In this document: positions 1 through 7,745 of the stretch, one piece after another
How positions within the stretch are numbered: the stretch's first letter is position 1
How the letters are laid out: each line of letters starts with the position of its first letter
Origin: Pseudoduganella albidiflava
GTDB taxonomy: Bacteria; Pseudomonadota; Gammaproteobacteria; Burkholderiales; Burkholderiaceae_D
Reading direction: 5' to 3'
NCBI RefSeq assembly: GCF_004322755.1
Contig: NZ_CP036401.1
Location: forward strand, 186,001 to 250,000
Length of the DNA stretch: 64,000 nt
Position numbers and translations under genes: made by a program
Notes under the pieces: model-generated
The model's database searches: none
Told to the model about the DNA's origin: nothing
The model's input: the letters and a program-made list of their open reading frames with translations, nothing else

Positions 1-1059
1 CTGAAGATCCTGCTGACCAATTTCTGCGTCTACGATTGCCAGTACTGCGTCAACCGCCGCACGTCGAACGTGCCGCGCGCCCGCTTCACCGTGCAGGAAG
101 TGGTCAAGCTCACCGTCGACTTCTACCTGCGCAATTACATCGACGGCCTGTTCCTCAGCTCCGGCATCATCCAGTCCGCCGACTACACGATGGAACAGCT
201 GGTCGCCGTCGCGCGCGAGCTGCGTGAAGTGCACCAGTTTCGCGGCTACATCCACCTGAAGACGATTCCCGATGCCGACCCGGCGCTGATCGAGGCGGCC
301 GGCCGCTATGCCGACCGGCTGTCCGTCAACATCGAACTGCCCACGCAGGACAGCGTGCAGAAACTGGCGCCCGAGAAGAACGTCCACACCATCAAGCTGG
401 CGATGGGTAATATCCGCCTGAAGCTGGACGAGAAGGAAGCGGAGCCGCGGTCGCCGACCTTCGCGCCGGCGGGGCAGAGCACGCAGATGATCGTGGGCGC
501 CGATGCGAGCGACGATGCACGCATCCTTACCACGGCGGAAACGCTGTACGGCAGCTACAAGCTCAAGCGTGTCTACTACAGCGCCTTCAGCCCGATTCCG
601 GAAAGCCCGAAGAGCGTGCCGCTGGCACCGCCGCCGCTGCTGCGCGAGCACCGGCTGTACCAGGCGGACTTCCTGCTGCGCAGCTACGGCTTCCAGGCGA
701 AGGAACTGCTGCCCGCATCGGGCAACCTGTCGCTCGACATCGACCCGAAGCTGGCCTGGGCACTGGCGCACCGCGAACACTTCCCGATGGACCTGAACCG
801 CGCCGAGCCACAGATGATCGCGCGCATCCCCGGCATCGGCATCCGCAACGCGCAGCGCATCGTCGAGCTGCGCCGCATGAGGCAAGTGCGCTGGGCCGAC
901 CTTGCGCGCCTGCGCTGCAGCATGAAGAAAGTGGCGCCATTCATCGTCACCGCCGACTACCGGCCGGCGCGCGATACCACGTCGTCCGATACGCTGCGCC
1001 GGGCCATGGCCGACGTGCCGCAGCAGATGGCATTGTTCCCGGAACTGCAGGCCGCATGA
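1..1059 (+). CDS. Putative DNA modification/repair radical SAM protein (5' partial)
   Basis: The reading frame is open from base 1 and begins inside the radical SAM domain, so the true start lies upstream of the window. The first 16 residues contain the cluster motif C-x3-C-x2-C (CVYDCQYC), which binds the [4Fe-4S] used to cleave S-adenosylmethionine. The C-terminal third (about residues 265-320) has a helix-hairpin-helix-like segment with IPGIGIRNAQRIVELRR, a DNA-binding fold common in repair proteins. This matches the radical SAM family encoded next to UdgX-type uracil-DNA glycosylases in many bacteria; its reaction is not known to me. Its stop codon overlaps the start of the next gene (ATGA at 1056-1059), so the two are probably translationally coupled. 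Family assignment is secure; function is inferred from the partner. Confidence 0.85.
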   Translation: MKILLTNFCVYDCQYCVNRRTSNVPRARFTVQEVVKLTVDFYLRNYIDGLFLSSGIIQSADYTMEQLVAVARELREVHQFRGYIHLKTIPDADPALIEAAGRYADRLSVNIELPTQDSVQKLAPEKNVHTIKLAMGNIRLKLDEKEAEPRSPTFAPAGQSTQMIVGADASDDARILTTAETLYGSYKLKRVYYSAFSPIPESPKSVPLAPPPLLREHRLYQADFLLRSYGFQAKELLPASGNLSLDIDPKLAWALAHREHFPMDLNRAEPQMIARIPGIGIRNAQRIVELRRMRQVRWADLARLRCSMKKVAPFIVTADYRPARDTTSSDTLRRAMADVPQQMALFPELQAA

Positions 1060-2852
1060 CAGGCGGCCAGGTGGATGTGGTGGCACGCGTGCTGTCCGGC
1101 CAGCCGGTGGTGGCCACCTCGTTCGGCGAATGGCGCGCCGCCGCGCGGGCCCTGATCGTGCGCCGCATTCCGCCCGAATACGTACAATGGGTCTTGCAGG
1201 AAGGCGGCGGAGACCTGCTGAGTGCAATGCCTCCCATGGCTGTAGGTGAGCTGGTGAACGACTCGGGCAGTAAGGCAATAGCCGAAGCAGCAAGTGAAGT
1301 AGCAAGTGAAGTAGCAGTCAATGAAGTGGCAGTTGAAGTAGCAGTTGAAGTGGCAGTAAATGAAGTGGCAGTAAATGAAGTGGCAGTAAATGAAGTGGCA
1401 GTTGATGTAGATGTAAATGAAGCAGCAGTTGAAGTCGCAGTAGAAGTTGCAGCACGTAGCAAGGCAGTAACCGAGTCGGCAGTTGAAGGTGCAATCGAAC
1501 CAGCAAGCAGTTTGGCAAGTAAGTTGGCCAGTGAGGAAACTCATAACCCCGATGAGCGATCGGACCCGCCGCCCCTGAATCTTCCAGCCGGTGCGCAGCC
1601 GCGTATCTCCCGCAGACTGATGGAGATGCTGCAAGGCGCCGCCTGCTATCGCGCCCACGACCGCTGGGCCTTCCTTTACCGCGTGCTGTGGCGCTGGCAC
1701 GCTGGCGAACACGAGGTCATATCGATGGCGGATGAAGACGGTGCACGCCTTGCCGGCATGGTCCGGGCCGTGCGGCATGAAGAACACGACATGCATGCCT
1801 ACCTGCGCTTTCGCGAGCGTCCCGAAGAAGCGGGCGCGCCGCGCTTCGTCGCGTGGTTCGAGCCCGCGCACGACGTGTTGCCCCAGGTGGCGCAGCACTT
1901 CGCGAAACGCATGGGCAAGACCAGCTGGATGATCGCCACGCCCGAGGCCACCGTGCTGTGGGATGGCGCCTCCCTGCATACCGGCGAGGCCCTGGCGCGC
2001 AGCGCGGCGGACTTCGACGATGCCGGCGAATCCCTGTGGCTCACATACTACCGCAGCATCTTCAATCCGGCCCGCCTGAATGCGGACATCATGCACAACC
2101 ACATCCGCCAGCGGTTCTGGAAGAACCTGCCCGAAGCGGCCGTGGTGCCGCACATGGTCACGCAGGCCGCCGCCGGTGCCCGCAAGGTCGGGCAGCTCGA
2201 TACCGTCGGCAAGCGCGGCGGCACCACGATTCCCATCGCTCCGGAAAAGGCGGCGCCCGAACGCCAGCAACCCAGTTCGCTGGACGAATGCCGCCGCTGC
2301 GACCTGTGGCAGAACGCCACGCAGGCCGTGGCCGGGCAAGGTGCGCGGCGCGCGAAGATCATGCTGGTGGGCGAGCAGCCGGGCGACCAGGAAGACCTGG
2401 CCGGCAAGCCTTTTGTCGGCCCGGCCGGCGACCTGCTGGACAAGGCGATGGATGAAGCGGGCCTGGACCGGCGCACCGTGTATGTCACCAACGCCGTCAA
2501 GCACTTCAAGTGGGAGCCGCGCGGCAAGCGCCGCCTGCACAAGACGCCGGCGCAGAAGGAAGTGATGGCCTGCCGCTACTGGCTCGAGACGGAACTGGAA
2601 ACGGTCGCGCCGGACGTGCTGGTGGCGCTCGGCAGCACCGCGTTGAAGTCGGTCCTGCAGACCGGCAGCGTGACGATGAAGGATTACATGGATGCGCCGT
2701 TCGAGCATGAAGGGCGCTGGGTCGTCGTCACCTATCACCCCGCGTATGCCCTGCGGGTACCCGATCGCGAGTCGCGCCAGGCGGCATTCGCGGCGATCGT
2801 GGAGGCGCTGAAAACGGCGCAGCAACTGGCCGGCGGCGCAACGCCCGGCTGA
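1056..2852 (+). CDS. udgX: UdgX-type uracil-DNA glycosylase fused to an N-terminal partner domain
   Basis: The 598-residue protein has an N-terminal domain of the kind linked to the neighbouring radical SAM protein (residues 1-360) and a C-terminal uracil-DNA glycosylase domain (about 405-590). The glycosylase shows GEQPGDQED (439-447), the UdgX-specific insert KRRLHK (491-496) and the HPAYALR motif (561-567). In UdgX the histidine of KRRxH (here His495) forms a covalent bond to the abasic site after uracil excision, which traps the enzyme on DNA. Cys412, Cys415 and Cys506 are likely iron-sulfur ligands; His483 stands where family-4 enzymes usually have a cysteine. Residues 80-140 are a low-complexity V-A-V-N-E repeat interrupting the N-terminal domain (separate entry). 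The ATG overlaps the upstream stop. Identification as UdgX is strong; the role of the fused domain is unknown. Confidence 0.9.
   Translation: MTGGQVDVVARVLSGQPVVATSFGEWRAAARALIVRRIPPEYVQWVLQEGGGDLLSAMPPMAVGELVNDSGSKAIAEAASEVASEVAVNEVAVEVAVEVAVNEVAVNEVAVNEVAVDVDVNEAAVEVAVEVAARSKAVTESAVEGAIEPASSLASKLASEETHNPDERSDPPPLNLPAGAQPRISRRLMEMLQGAACYRAHDRWAFLYRVLWRWHAGEHEVISMADEDGARLAGMVRAVRHEEHDMHAYLRFRERPEEAGAPRFVAWFEPAHDVLPQVAQHFAKRMGKTSWMIATPEATVLWDGASLHTGEALARSAADFDDAGESLWLTYYRSIFNPARLNADIMHNHIRQRFWKNLPEAAVVPHMVTQAAAGARKVGQLDTVGKRGGTTIPIAPEKAAPERQQPSSLDECRRCDLWQNATQAVAGQGARRAKIMLVGEQPGDQEDLAGKPFVGPAGDLLDKAMDEAGLDRRTVYVTNAVKHFKWEPRGKRRLHKTPAQKEVMACRYWLETELETVAPDVLVALGSTALKSVLQTGSVTMKDYMDAPFEHEGRWVVVTYHPAYALRVPDRESRQAAFAAIVEALKTAQQLAGGATPG
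1293..1476 (+). repeat. In-frame minisatellite inside udgX
   Basis: Short related units are tandemly arrayed within the coding sequence. The clearest is the 15-bp unit GTGGCAGTAAATGAA (V-A-V-N-E), repeated about four times near 1351-1400 and flanked by 12-bp variants such as GTAGCAGTTGAA. All units keep the frame. Codon choice (GTA, GTT, GCA, GAA, AAT) is much more A/T-rich than in the surrounding gene, where third positions are almost all G or C. The encoded stretch alternates hydrophobic Val/Ala with acidic or Asn residues. Confidence 0.9.
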
Positions 2853-2994
2853 TGCAAACCGCATATCGATATCAAAAAGCATTCGTTTTCATCATGATGC
2901 GCGCGGCATAGACTGGCTTCACTCGACTGGTGCCGTGGCCGTGGAAAGCGCGGTGCCGGACGAGCTTCCGACCCCGTCAGCTGGAGCGCATCAC

Positions 2995-3921
2995 ATGTCC
3001 GCAGTCCTGAGTGCCGCAGTACCAAGTGCTGTCAAGAATGCCGCGGTAAATGCAGAAACTTCACGTGAAGCATCGCTGCACATTCGCCCGTTCGAAGGTC
3101 CCCTTGGCGCTGAAGTGATTGGCCTCGACCTGGCACAGCCGCTCTCCCGCAAGGCCTTGTTGCAGCTGCATGCCGCCCACCTGGAGCACCACGTGCTGGT
3201 GTTCCGGGACCAGCGCATCACGCCGCAACAGCAGGTGAATTTTTCCCGCCTGTTCGGGCCCTTGCAAATCCATGTGCTGAGAAATTTCCAGCTGGCGGGG
3301 CACCCGGAAGTCCTCGTCGTCTCGAATATCGTCGAAGACGGCAAGCCGATCGGCCTGGGCGACGCCGGCCATTTCTGGCATTCCGACCTGTCCTACAAGG
3401 AAAGGCCCAGCCTGGGCTCGATGCTGCATGCACAGGAGCTGCCGGCCGAAGGCGGCGACACGCTGTTCGCCAACATGCACCTGGCCTACGACACGCTGCC
3501 GGAGGCGGTGAAGCGCGAGATCCGCTACGCCAGGGCCGAGCACAGCTACCTGAAACAATACGCCGAACTGCAGCGGCGCAGCCCATGGCGCCCGAACCTC
3601 ACGCAAGCGCAGATCGACGAAGTGAAACCGGTGGTGCACCCGGTCGTGCGCACGCACCCGGAAACGGGGCGGCAGGCGCTGTTCGTCAGCGAGCATTTCA
3701 CCACGCGCATCGTCGGCATTCCCGAGGATGCCAGCGCCGCGCTGCTGAAAGAGCTGTTCGCCCACAGCGTGAAGCCCGCGCACGTGTACCGCCACGAATG
3801 GCGGCCCCATGACATGGTGTTCTGGGACAACCGCTCGCTGATGCACCTGGCCGCCGGCTGTCCGGCCGACCAGCGCCGCAAGCTGTACCGCACCACCATC
3901 GAAGGCGACGTGCCTTACTGA
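2995..3921 (+). CDS. TauD/TfdA-family 2-oxoglutarate-dependent dioxygenase
   Basis: This family uses Fe(II), O2 and 2-oxoglutarate to hydroxylate small substrates, classically taurine or other sulfonates, releasing sulfite. The 308-residue protein has the iron-binding HxD pair (His129, Asp131), the distal histidine in WDNRSLMH (His284) and the C-terminal arginine that binds 2-oxoglutarate (about Arg299 in RKLYRTTIEGD). I chose the ATG at 2995 because GGAG lies about 8 bases upstream; earlier in-frame codons lack such a site. The upstream gap contains an A/T-rich stretch (about 2865-2900) of the sort seen before sulfur-starvation genes, but no site could be proved. The ABC importer genes follow after a repeat-filled gap, which supports organosulfur scavenging; the substrate itself is not determinable. 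Confidence 0.85.
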   Translation: MSAVLSAAVPSAVKNAAVNAETSREASLHIRPFEGPLGAEVIGLDLAQPLSRKALLQLHAAHLEHHVLVFRDQRITPQQQVNFSRLFGPLQIHVLRNFQLAGHPEVLVVSNIVEDGKPIGLGDAGHFWHSDLSYKERPSLGSMLHAQELPAEGGDTLFANMHLAYDTLPEAVKREIRYARAEHSYLKQYAELQRRSPWRPNLTQAQIDEVKPVVHPVVRTHPETGRQALFVSEHFTTRIVGIPEDASAALLKELFAHSVKPAHVYRHEWRPHDMVFWDNRSLMHLAAGCPADQRRKLYRTTIEGDVPY

Positions 3922-3927
3922 AAAACC

Positions 3928-4090
3928 GGTGACAGGCTCCGATTCTTTTTTGTTAAAAACGGTGACAGTCACCATTTCTTTTGAAATGTTTCCGCGAAAT
4001 CGGAGCCTGTCACCATTTCTTTTGAAATGTTTCCGCGAAATTGGAGCCTGTCACCGGATTTTTTGAAATGTTTCTGCACACCCACGTGAC
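3928..4090. repeat. GGTGACAGGCTCC repeat cluster with a 41-bp tandem unit
   Basis: A 17-bp perfect inverted repeat pairs 3928-3944 (GGTGACAGGCTCCGATT) with 3998-4014. Between them lies the palindrome GGTGAC-A-GTCACC (3961-3973). A 41-bp unit occupies 3971-4011 and 4012-4052 with one base difference, and a third degraded copy starts at 4053. Related sequence recurs at about 30536, 54776, 54892 and 63791. It fills the gap between the dioxygenase and the ABC transporter genes. Confidence 0.85.
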
Positions 4091-4129
4091 AGGCCGCCGC
4101 GGTGGCCGACCAACCATTCTGGAAAATTG

Positions 4130-5125
4130 ATGAAAGCATTGCATATCGCCGCCGGCGCGCTCGCGCTGGTTCTCGCCACCGGCGCCCAGGCCGAAGGTAC
4201 CATCCGCATCGCCCAGCAATTCGGCGTGCCGTTCCTGATCCTGAACATCGCCCAGGAGCAGAAGCTCATCGAAAAATACGGCAAGCAGAATGGCGTGGAC
4301 GTGAAGGTCGAATGGAAGCAGCTCTCGGGTGGTGCCGCCATCAACGACGCCTTACTGGCGGGCAGCATCGACATCGCCGGAGCCGGCGTCGGCCCGCTGA
4401 TCACCGTCTGGGACCGCACCCGGGGCCGGCAGAACGTGAAGGGCGTGGCATCGCTGGGCAGCTTCCCGTACTACCTGATCACCAACAACCCGAAAGTGAA
4501 ATCGATCGCGGACTTCACCGGGAACGACCGCATCGCGCTGCCCGCCGTCACGGTCTCCGTGCAATCGCGCATCCTGCAGCTGGCCGCGGCGCAGAAGTGG
4601 GGCGACAAGGAATTCGCCCGGCTCGACAAGTTTACGCAGACGCTGCCGCATCCCGATGCCGCCGCGGCCATCATCTCGAACGGCACCGAGATCAGCGGCC
4701 ACTTCGCCACGCCGCCGTTCCAGGAACAGGAACTGGCGCAGAACCCGAATGCGCGCGTGATCCTGAAATCGTATGACGTGCTGGGCGGTCCGGCATCGGC
4801 CACGCTGCTGTACGCCACCGAGAAATACCGCAAGGAGAACCCGAAGACGCTGCGCTCGTTCGTGCAGGCGCTGGCCGAGGCCGCCGACTACGCGGCGAAG
4901 AACCCGGAAGGCGCGGCCGACATCTACCTGAAAGCCAACAAGAGCAATATCGACCGTGCCCTGCTCGTGAAGATCTTCAAGAACCCCGAGGTGCAGTTCA
5001 ACATCGCGCCGCAGAACACGCTGAAGATCGCCCAGTTCATGCACCGCGTGGGTGCCGTAAAAAACAAGCCGGCGACCTGGCGCGATTATTTCTTCGAAGA
5101 GCCGCTGGTGGCGAAGGGGAGCTGA
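4130..5125 (+). CDS. ABC transporter periplasmic substrate-binding protein (NitT/TauT type)
   Basis: This is the extracytoplasmic receptor of the importer completed by the next two genes. The N-terminus is a standard signal peptide (MKALHIAAGALALVLATGAQA, cleaved after AQA). The mature region opens with TIRIAQQFG and continues with the two-lobed SsuA/TauA/nitrate-type fold typical of receptors for sulfonates, nitrate or thiamine precursors. An in-frame TTG precedes the ATG at 4130; I prefer the ATG because the signal peptide then has a normal n-region. The gene is one base from the ATPase gene, so all three form one operon. The ligand is uncertain; the dioxygenase upstream points to an alkanesulfonate or taurine-like compound. 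Confidence 0.85.
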   Translation: MKALHIAAGALALVLATGAQAEGTIRIAQQFGVPFLILNIAQEQKLIEKYGKQNGVDVKVEWKQLSGGAAINDALLAGSIDIAGAGVGPLITVWDRTRGRQNVKGVASLGSFPYYLITNNPKVKSIADFTGNDRIALPAVTVSVQSRILQLAAAQKWGDKEFARLDKFTQTLPHPDAAAAIISNGTEISGHFATPPFQEQELAQNPNARVILKSYDVLGGPASATLLYATEKYRKENPKTLRSFVQALAEAADYAAKNPEGAADIYLKANKSNIDRALLVKIFKNPEVQFNIAPQNTLKIAQFMHRVGAVKNKPATWRDYFFEEPLVAKGS

Positions 5126-5126
5126 C

Positions 5127-5963
5127 ATGGCACCGCTGCAGGTCGTTCGGCCACCTTCGTCCGCCGAGGCGCTGCTGCGCGCCCGCGGCGTCACCCTCGA
5201 ATACCGCAGCGGCGGCCATGCCGTGCGCGCCACGCAGGATGTCGACTTCGACGTGTTCGGCGGCGACCGCTTCGTGCTGCTGGGGCCATCCGGCTGCGGC
5301 AAGTCGTCGCTGCTGAAGGCGGTCGGCGGTTTCATCACGCCGGCGGCGGGTTCGATCACGCTGGGCGGCAAGCCGATCACGAAGCCGGGGCCAGACCGCA
5401 TCTGCGTGTTCCAGGAGTTCGACCAGCTGCCGCCGTGGAAGACGGTGCTGGAAAACGTCACGTTCCCGCTGCTGGCATCGAAAAGCTGCGGCCGTGCCGA
5501 AGCCAGGGAACGGGCGCGGCACTGGATCGCCCGGGTGGGTCTGGAGCGTTTCGAGAACGCCTATCCGCACACGCTGTCCGGCGGCATGAAGCAGCGTGTG
5601 GCGATTGCCCGCGCGCTGGCCATGCAGCCTGCCGTGCTGCTGATGGATGAACCGTTCGCCGCGCTCGACGCCCTCACGCGACGCGCCATGCAGGAAGAGC
5701 TGACGAAGCTGTGGGAGGAATCGCCGTTCACGCTGCTCTTCGTGACGCACTCGATCGAGGAGGCCCTCGTGGTCGGCAACCGCATCCTGCTGCTGTCGCC
5801 GCATCCGGGCCGCGTGCGCGCCGAATTGAACAGCCACCAGTTCGGGCTGCACAGTGGCGGAAGCGCCGACTTCCAGCACGCCGCGCAGCGCATCCATCAC
5901 CTGCTGTTCGGCGCGGCACCCCGGGCCGAGCCGGCGGAGGCAGCGGAAAGGATCGCCCTGTGA
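5127..5963 (+). CDS. ABC transporter ATP-binding protein (NitT/TauT type)
   Basis: Cytoplasmic ATPase subunit of the importer. It carries Walker A GPSGCGKS (residues 53-60), a Q-loop in VFQEFDQLPPWKTV, the ABC signature LSGGMKQRV (about 150-158), Walker B LLMDEP (about 171-176) and the H-loop histidine in LLFVTHSIEEA. The pattern PWKTVLENV after the Q-loop is typical of nitrate/sulfonate/taurine ATPases. It starts one base after the receptor gene ends, and its stop overlaps the GTG start of the permease gene. The roughly 40 residues after the last conserved block are variable. Confidence 0.9.
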   Translation: MAPLQVVRPPSSAEALLRARGVTLEYRSGGHAVRATQDVDFDVFGGDRFVLLGPSGCGKSSLLKAVGGFITPAAGSITLGGKPITKPGPDRICVFQEFDQLPPWKTVLENVTFPLLASKSCGRAEARERARHWIARVGLERFENAYPHTLSGGMKQRVAIARALAMQPAVLLMDEPFAALDALTRRAMQEELTKLWEESPFTLLFVTHSIEEALVVGNRILLLSPHPGRVRAELNSHQFGLHSGGSADFQHAAQRIHHLLFGAAPRAEPAEAAERIAL

Positions 5964-6835
5964 GCACGCTCGAACCGCCCATCCGCCAGGAATTCCAGTA
6001 TGACCTGGCGCCCGCCGCGCCGGCGTCGCTGCAGCGCCCCCTGCCGGCCGCGCAGCGCCTGTGGCAGCAGGGCTGGCTGCGCAAGGCCGTGGTGCTTTCC
6101 GTGCTGGCGCTGCTGTGGGAACTGGCCGCGCGCTGGCAGGACAACGACCTGCTGCTGCCCACCTTCCTGCAGACGGCGCGCGCGTTCGTCGACGGTATCG
6201 CCAGCGGCGAATTGATCGAGAAGGTGGAGGTGTCGCTGGCCGTGCTGGTGCAGGGGTATGTCGCCGGCATCGCGCTGGCCTTCGTGCTGACCGCGCTGGC
6301 GGTGTCCACGCGGCTGGGCCGCGACCTGCTGGAAACGCTGGTCGCCATGTTCAACCCGCTGCCGGCCATCGCGCTGCTGCCGCTGGCCATGCTGTGGCTG
6401 GGCCTTGGCAACGCCAGCCTGGTCTTCGTCATCGTGCATGCGGTGCTGTGGCCGCTGGCGCTGGGAACCTACGCCGGCTTCCAGTCGGTGCCGCCCACGC
6501 TGCGGATGGCGGGCCGCAACTACGGGCTGGCCGGGCTGCCGTTCGTAATCCAGATCCTGGTACCCGCCGCGCTGCCGGCGATCGTCTCCGGGCTGAAGAT
6601 CGGCTGGGCTTTCGCATGGCGCACGCTGATCGCCGCCGAGCTGGTGTTCGGCGCCTCGTCCGGCAAGGGCGGCCTGGGCTGGTACATCTTCCAGAACCGC
6701 AACGAGCTGTACACCGACAAGGTATTTGCCGGCCTCGCCGCCGTGATCCTGATCGGCCTCGCCGTCGAACACCTGCTGTTCGCCGCCCTGGAGCGCACGA
6801 CGGTACAACGCTGGGGCATGCGCTCCAATAGCTGA
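5960..6835 (+). CDS. ABC transporter permease (NitT/TauT type)
   Basis: Inner-membrane channel subunit, 291 residues, with about six hydrophobic segments and the EAA-type loop (around VPPTLRMAGRNYGLAGLPFV) that docks on the ATPase. The start is the GTG at 5960, overlapping the ATPase stop codon as GTGA; translation from there gives VSTLEPPIRQEF. The frame stays open further upstream, but that sequence lies inside the ATPase gene and is not protein-like. Third and last gene of the importer operon; repeated inverted sequences follow. Confidence 0.88.
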   Translation: MSTLEPPIRQEFQYDLAPAAPASLQRPLPAAQRLWQQGWLRKAVVLSVLALLWELAARWQDNDLLLPTFLQTARAFVDGIASGELIEKVEVSLAVLVQGYVAGIALAFVLTALAVSTRLGRDLLETLVAMFNPLPAIALLPLAMLWLGLGNASLVFVIVHAVLWPLALGTYAGFQSVPPTLRMAGRNYGLAGLPFVIQILVPAALPAIVSGLKIGWAFAWRTLIAAELVFGASSGKGGLGWYIFQNRNELYTDKVFAGLAAVILIGLAVEHLLFAALERTTVQRWGMRSNS

Positions 6836-6840
6836 GCCCG

Positions 6841-7041
6841 TGTCAGGGTGCCTGACCCCATGACACAGGCTCAGCCGCTTGACCGTCTTTGCAAATGTCA
6901 GGGGGTCAGGCACCCTGACATTGCCGAGCTCGCTATAAGTCACCGGCGCCGAATGCCAGGGTTATAACCATCATGCCGCGATTCGTATCCAAACAGCAGA
7001 GCTCGTGTCAGGGTGCCTGCCCCCCTGACACGAGCTCTGCT
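6841..7041. repeat. Nested perfect inverted repeats
   Basis: Arms 6841-6859 (TGTCAGGGTGCCTGACCCC) and 6902-6920 are exact reverse complements (19 bp, 42-nt loop). Arms 6995-7012 and 7024-7041 (AGAGCTCGTGTCAGG core) form an 18-bp perfect stem with an 11-nt loop that again contains GTGCCTGCCCC. A further GACACGAGCTC lies at about 7052. The hairpins follow the ABC permease gene and may end its transcript, although no T-tract follows. They are related to each other but differ from the GGTGACAGGCTCC family. Confidence 0.85.
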
Positions 7042-7088
7042 ATACCACCATGACACGAGCTCGACCGTAACGAGTTTGTTCGACGCGC

Positions 7089-7104
7089 AGGCACAATTCT
7101 TGCT
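7089..7104 (+). promoter_or_regulatory. Candidate sigma-54 promoter for nasT
   Basis: AGGCACAATTCTTGCT keeps the invariant GG (7090-7091) and GC (7102-7103) exactly 12 bases apart, with GGCAC and TTGC intact. Two positions differ from the consensus TGGCACG-N4-TTGCA. The expected transcript start is near 7115, only two bases before the ATG at 7117, so this would give a nearly leaderless mRNA. Confidence 0.55.
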
Positions 7105-7116
7105 TTGCAATAGGGC

Positions 7117-7716
7117 ATGAGCCGCCATCTCCGCATCGTTTTAGTTCACCCTCCCCACGAAAGCGACGCCTCGCTGCGCGCCGCCGCGCTGCATGCCGGC
7201 CTGATGGAAGCGTGCTACGACCTCGTGGCGTCGCTGCCGGCCGACTTCCACCTGCCGGAAGAAATCGCCCGGCTGCAGCCGGACATGATCATCGTCGATG
7301 CCGAATCGGATGCGCGCGACGTGCTGGAGCACATCGTCGTGGCGACCCGCGACGAACGCCGCCCGATCGTCATGTTCACCGAGGACGACAAGCAGTCGTC
7401 GATGGATGCCGCGATGGAGGCGGGCGTATCGGCCTACATCGTGGCCGGCCTGAAGCCGGAACGCATCAAGCCGGTGCTCTCGGTGGCGCTGGCGCGCTTC
7501 CGCAAGGAGCAGAAGCTGCTGGATGAACTGCAGGACACCAAGCTCAAACTGGCCGAGCGCAAGGTGGTCGACCGCGCCAAGGGGCTGCTGATGAGCCGCC
7601 ACGGCATGACGGAGGACCAGGCCTACCAGCGCCTGCGGACGATGGCGATGAACAAGAAACTGAAGCTGGCCGAGATCGCCCAGCGGATACTGGACGTGGA
7701 GGACTTGCTGGGTTGA
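7117..7716 (+). CDS. nasT: NasT-type ANTAR-domain antitermination regulator
   Basis: The 199-residue protein has a receiver-like N-terminal domain (about 1-120) without a clear phosphorylation pocket and a C-terminal ANTAR domain (about 135-195; KVVDRAKGLLMSRHGMTEDQAYQRL is diagnostic in character). ANTAR proteins bind RNA hairpins with six-base loops and prevent transcription termination in leader mRNAs. In nitrate assimilation NasT is held inactive by NasS until nitrate or nitrite releases it. Here nasT precedes nasS, and the predicted RNA target lies at 9054-9125, before the structural genes. A near-consensus sigma-54 site abuts the start codon. Confidence 0.92.
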   Translation: MSRHLRIVLVHPPHESDASLRAAALHAGLMEACYDLVASLPADFHLPEEIARLQPDMIIVDAESDARDVLEHIVVATRDERRPIVMFTEDDKQSSMDAAMEAGVSAYIVAGLKPERIKPVLSVALARFRKEQKLLDELQDTKLKLAERKVVDRAKGLLMSRHGMTEDQAYQRLRTMAMNKKLKLAEIAQRILDVEDLLG

Positions 7717-7745
7717 GCACGCAGTGCCGCCCCGCTGGAGCAGTC

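Noticed and set aside
1293..1476. Repeat in udgX as a sign of a pseudogene
   Set aside because: The frame is intact throughout and all glycosylase motifs after it are conserved.
7713..7745. TTG start for nasS overlapping the nasT stop
   Set aside because: The extra 11 residues are not conserved-looking, and GGAG lies at the right distance from the ATG at 7746; noted as an alternative.
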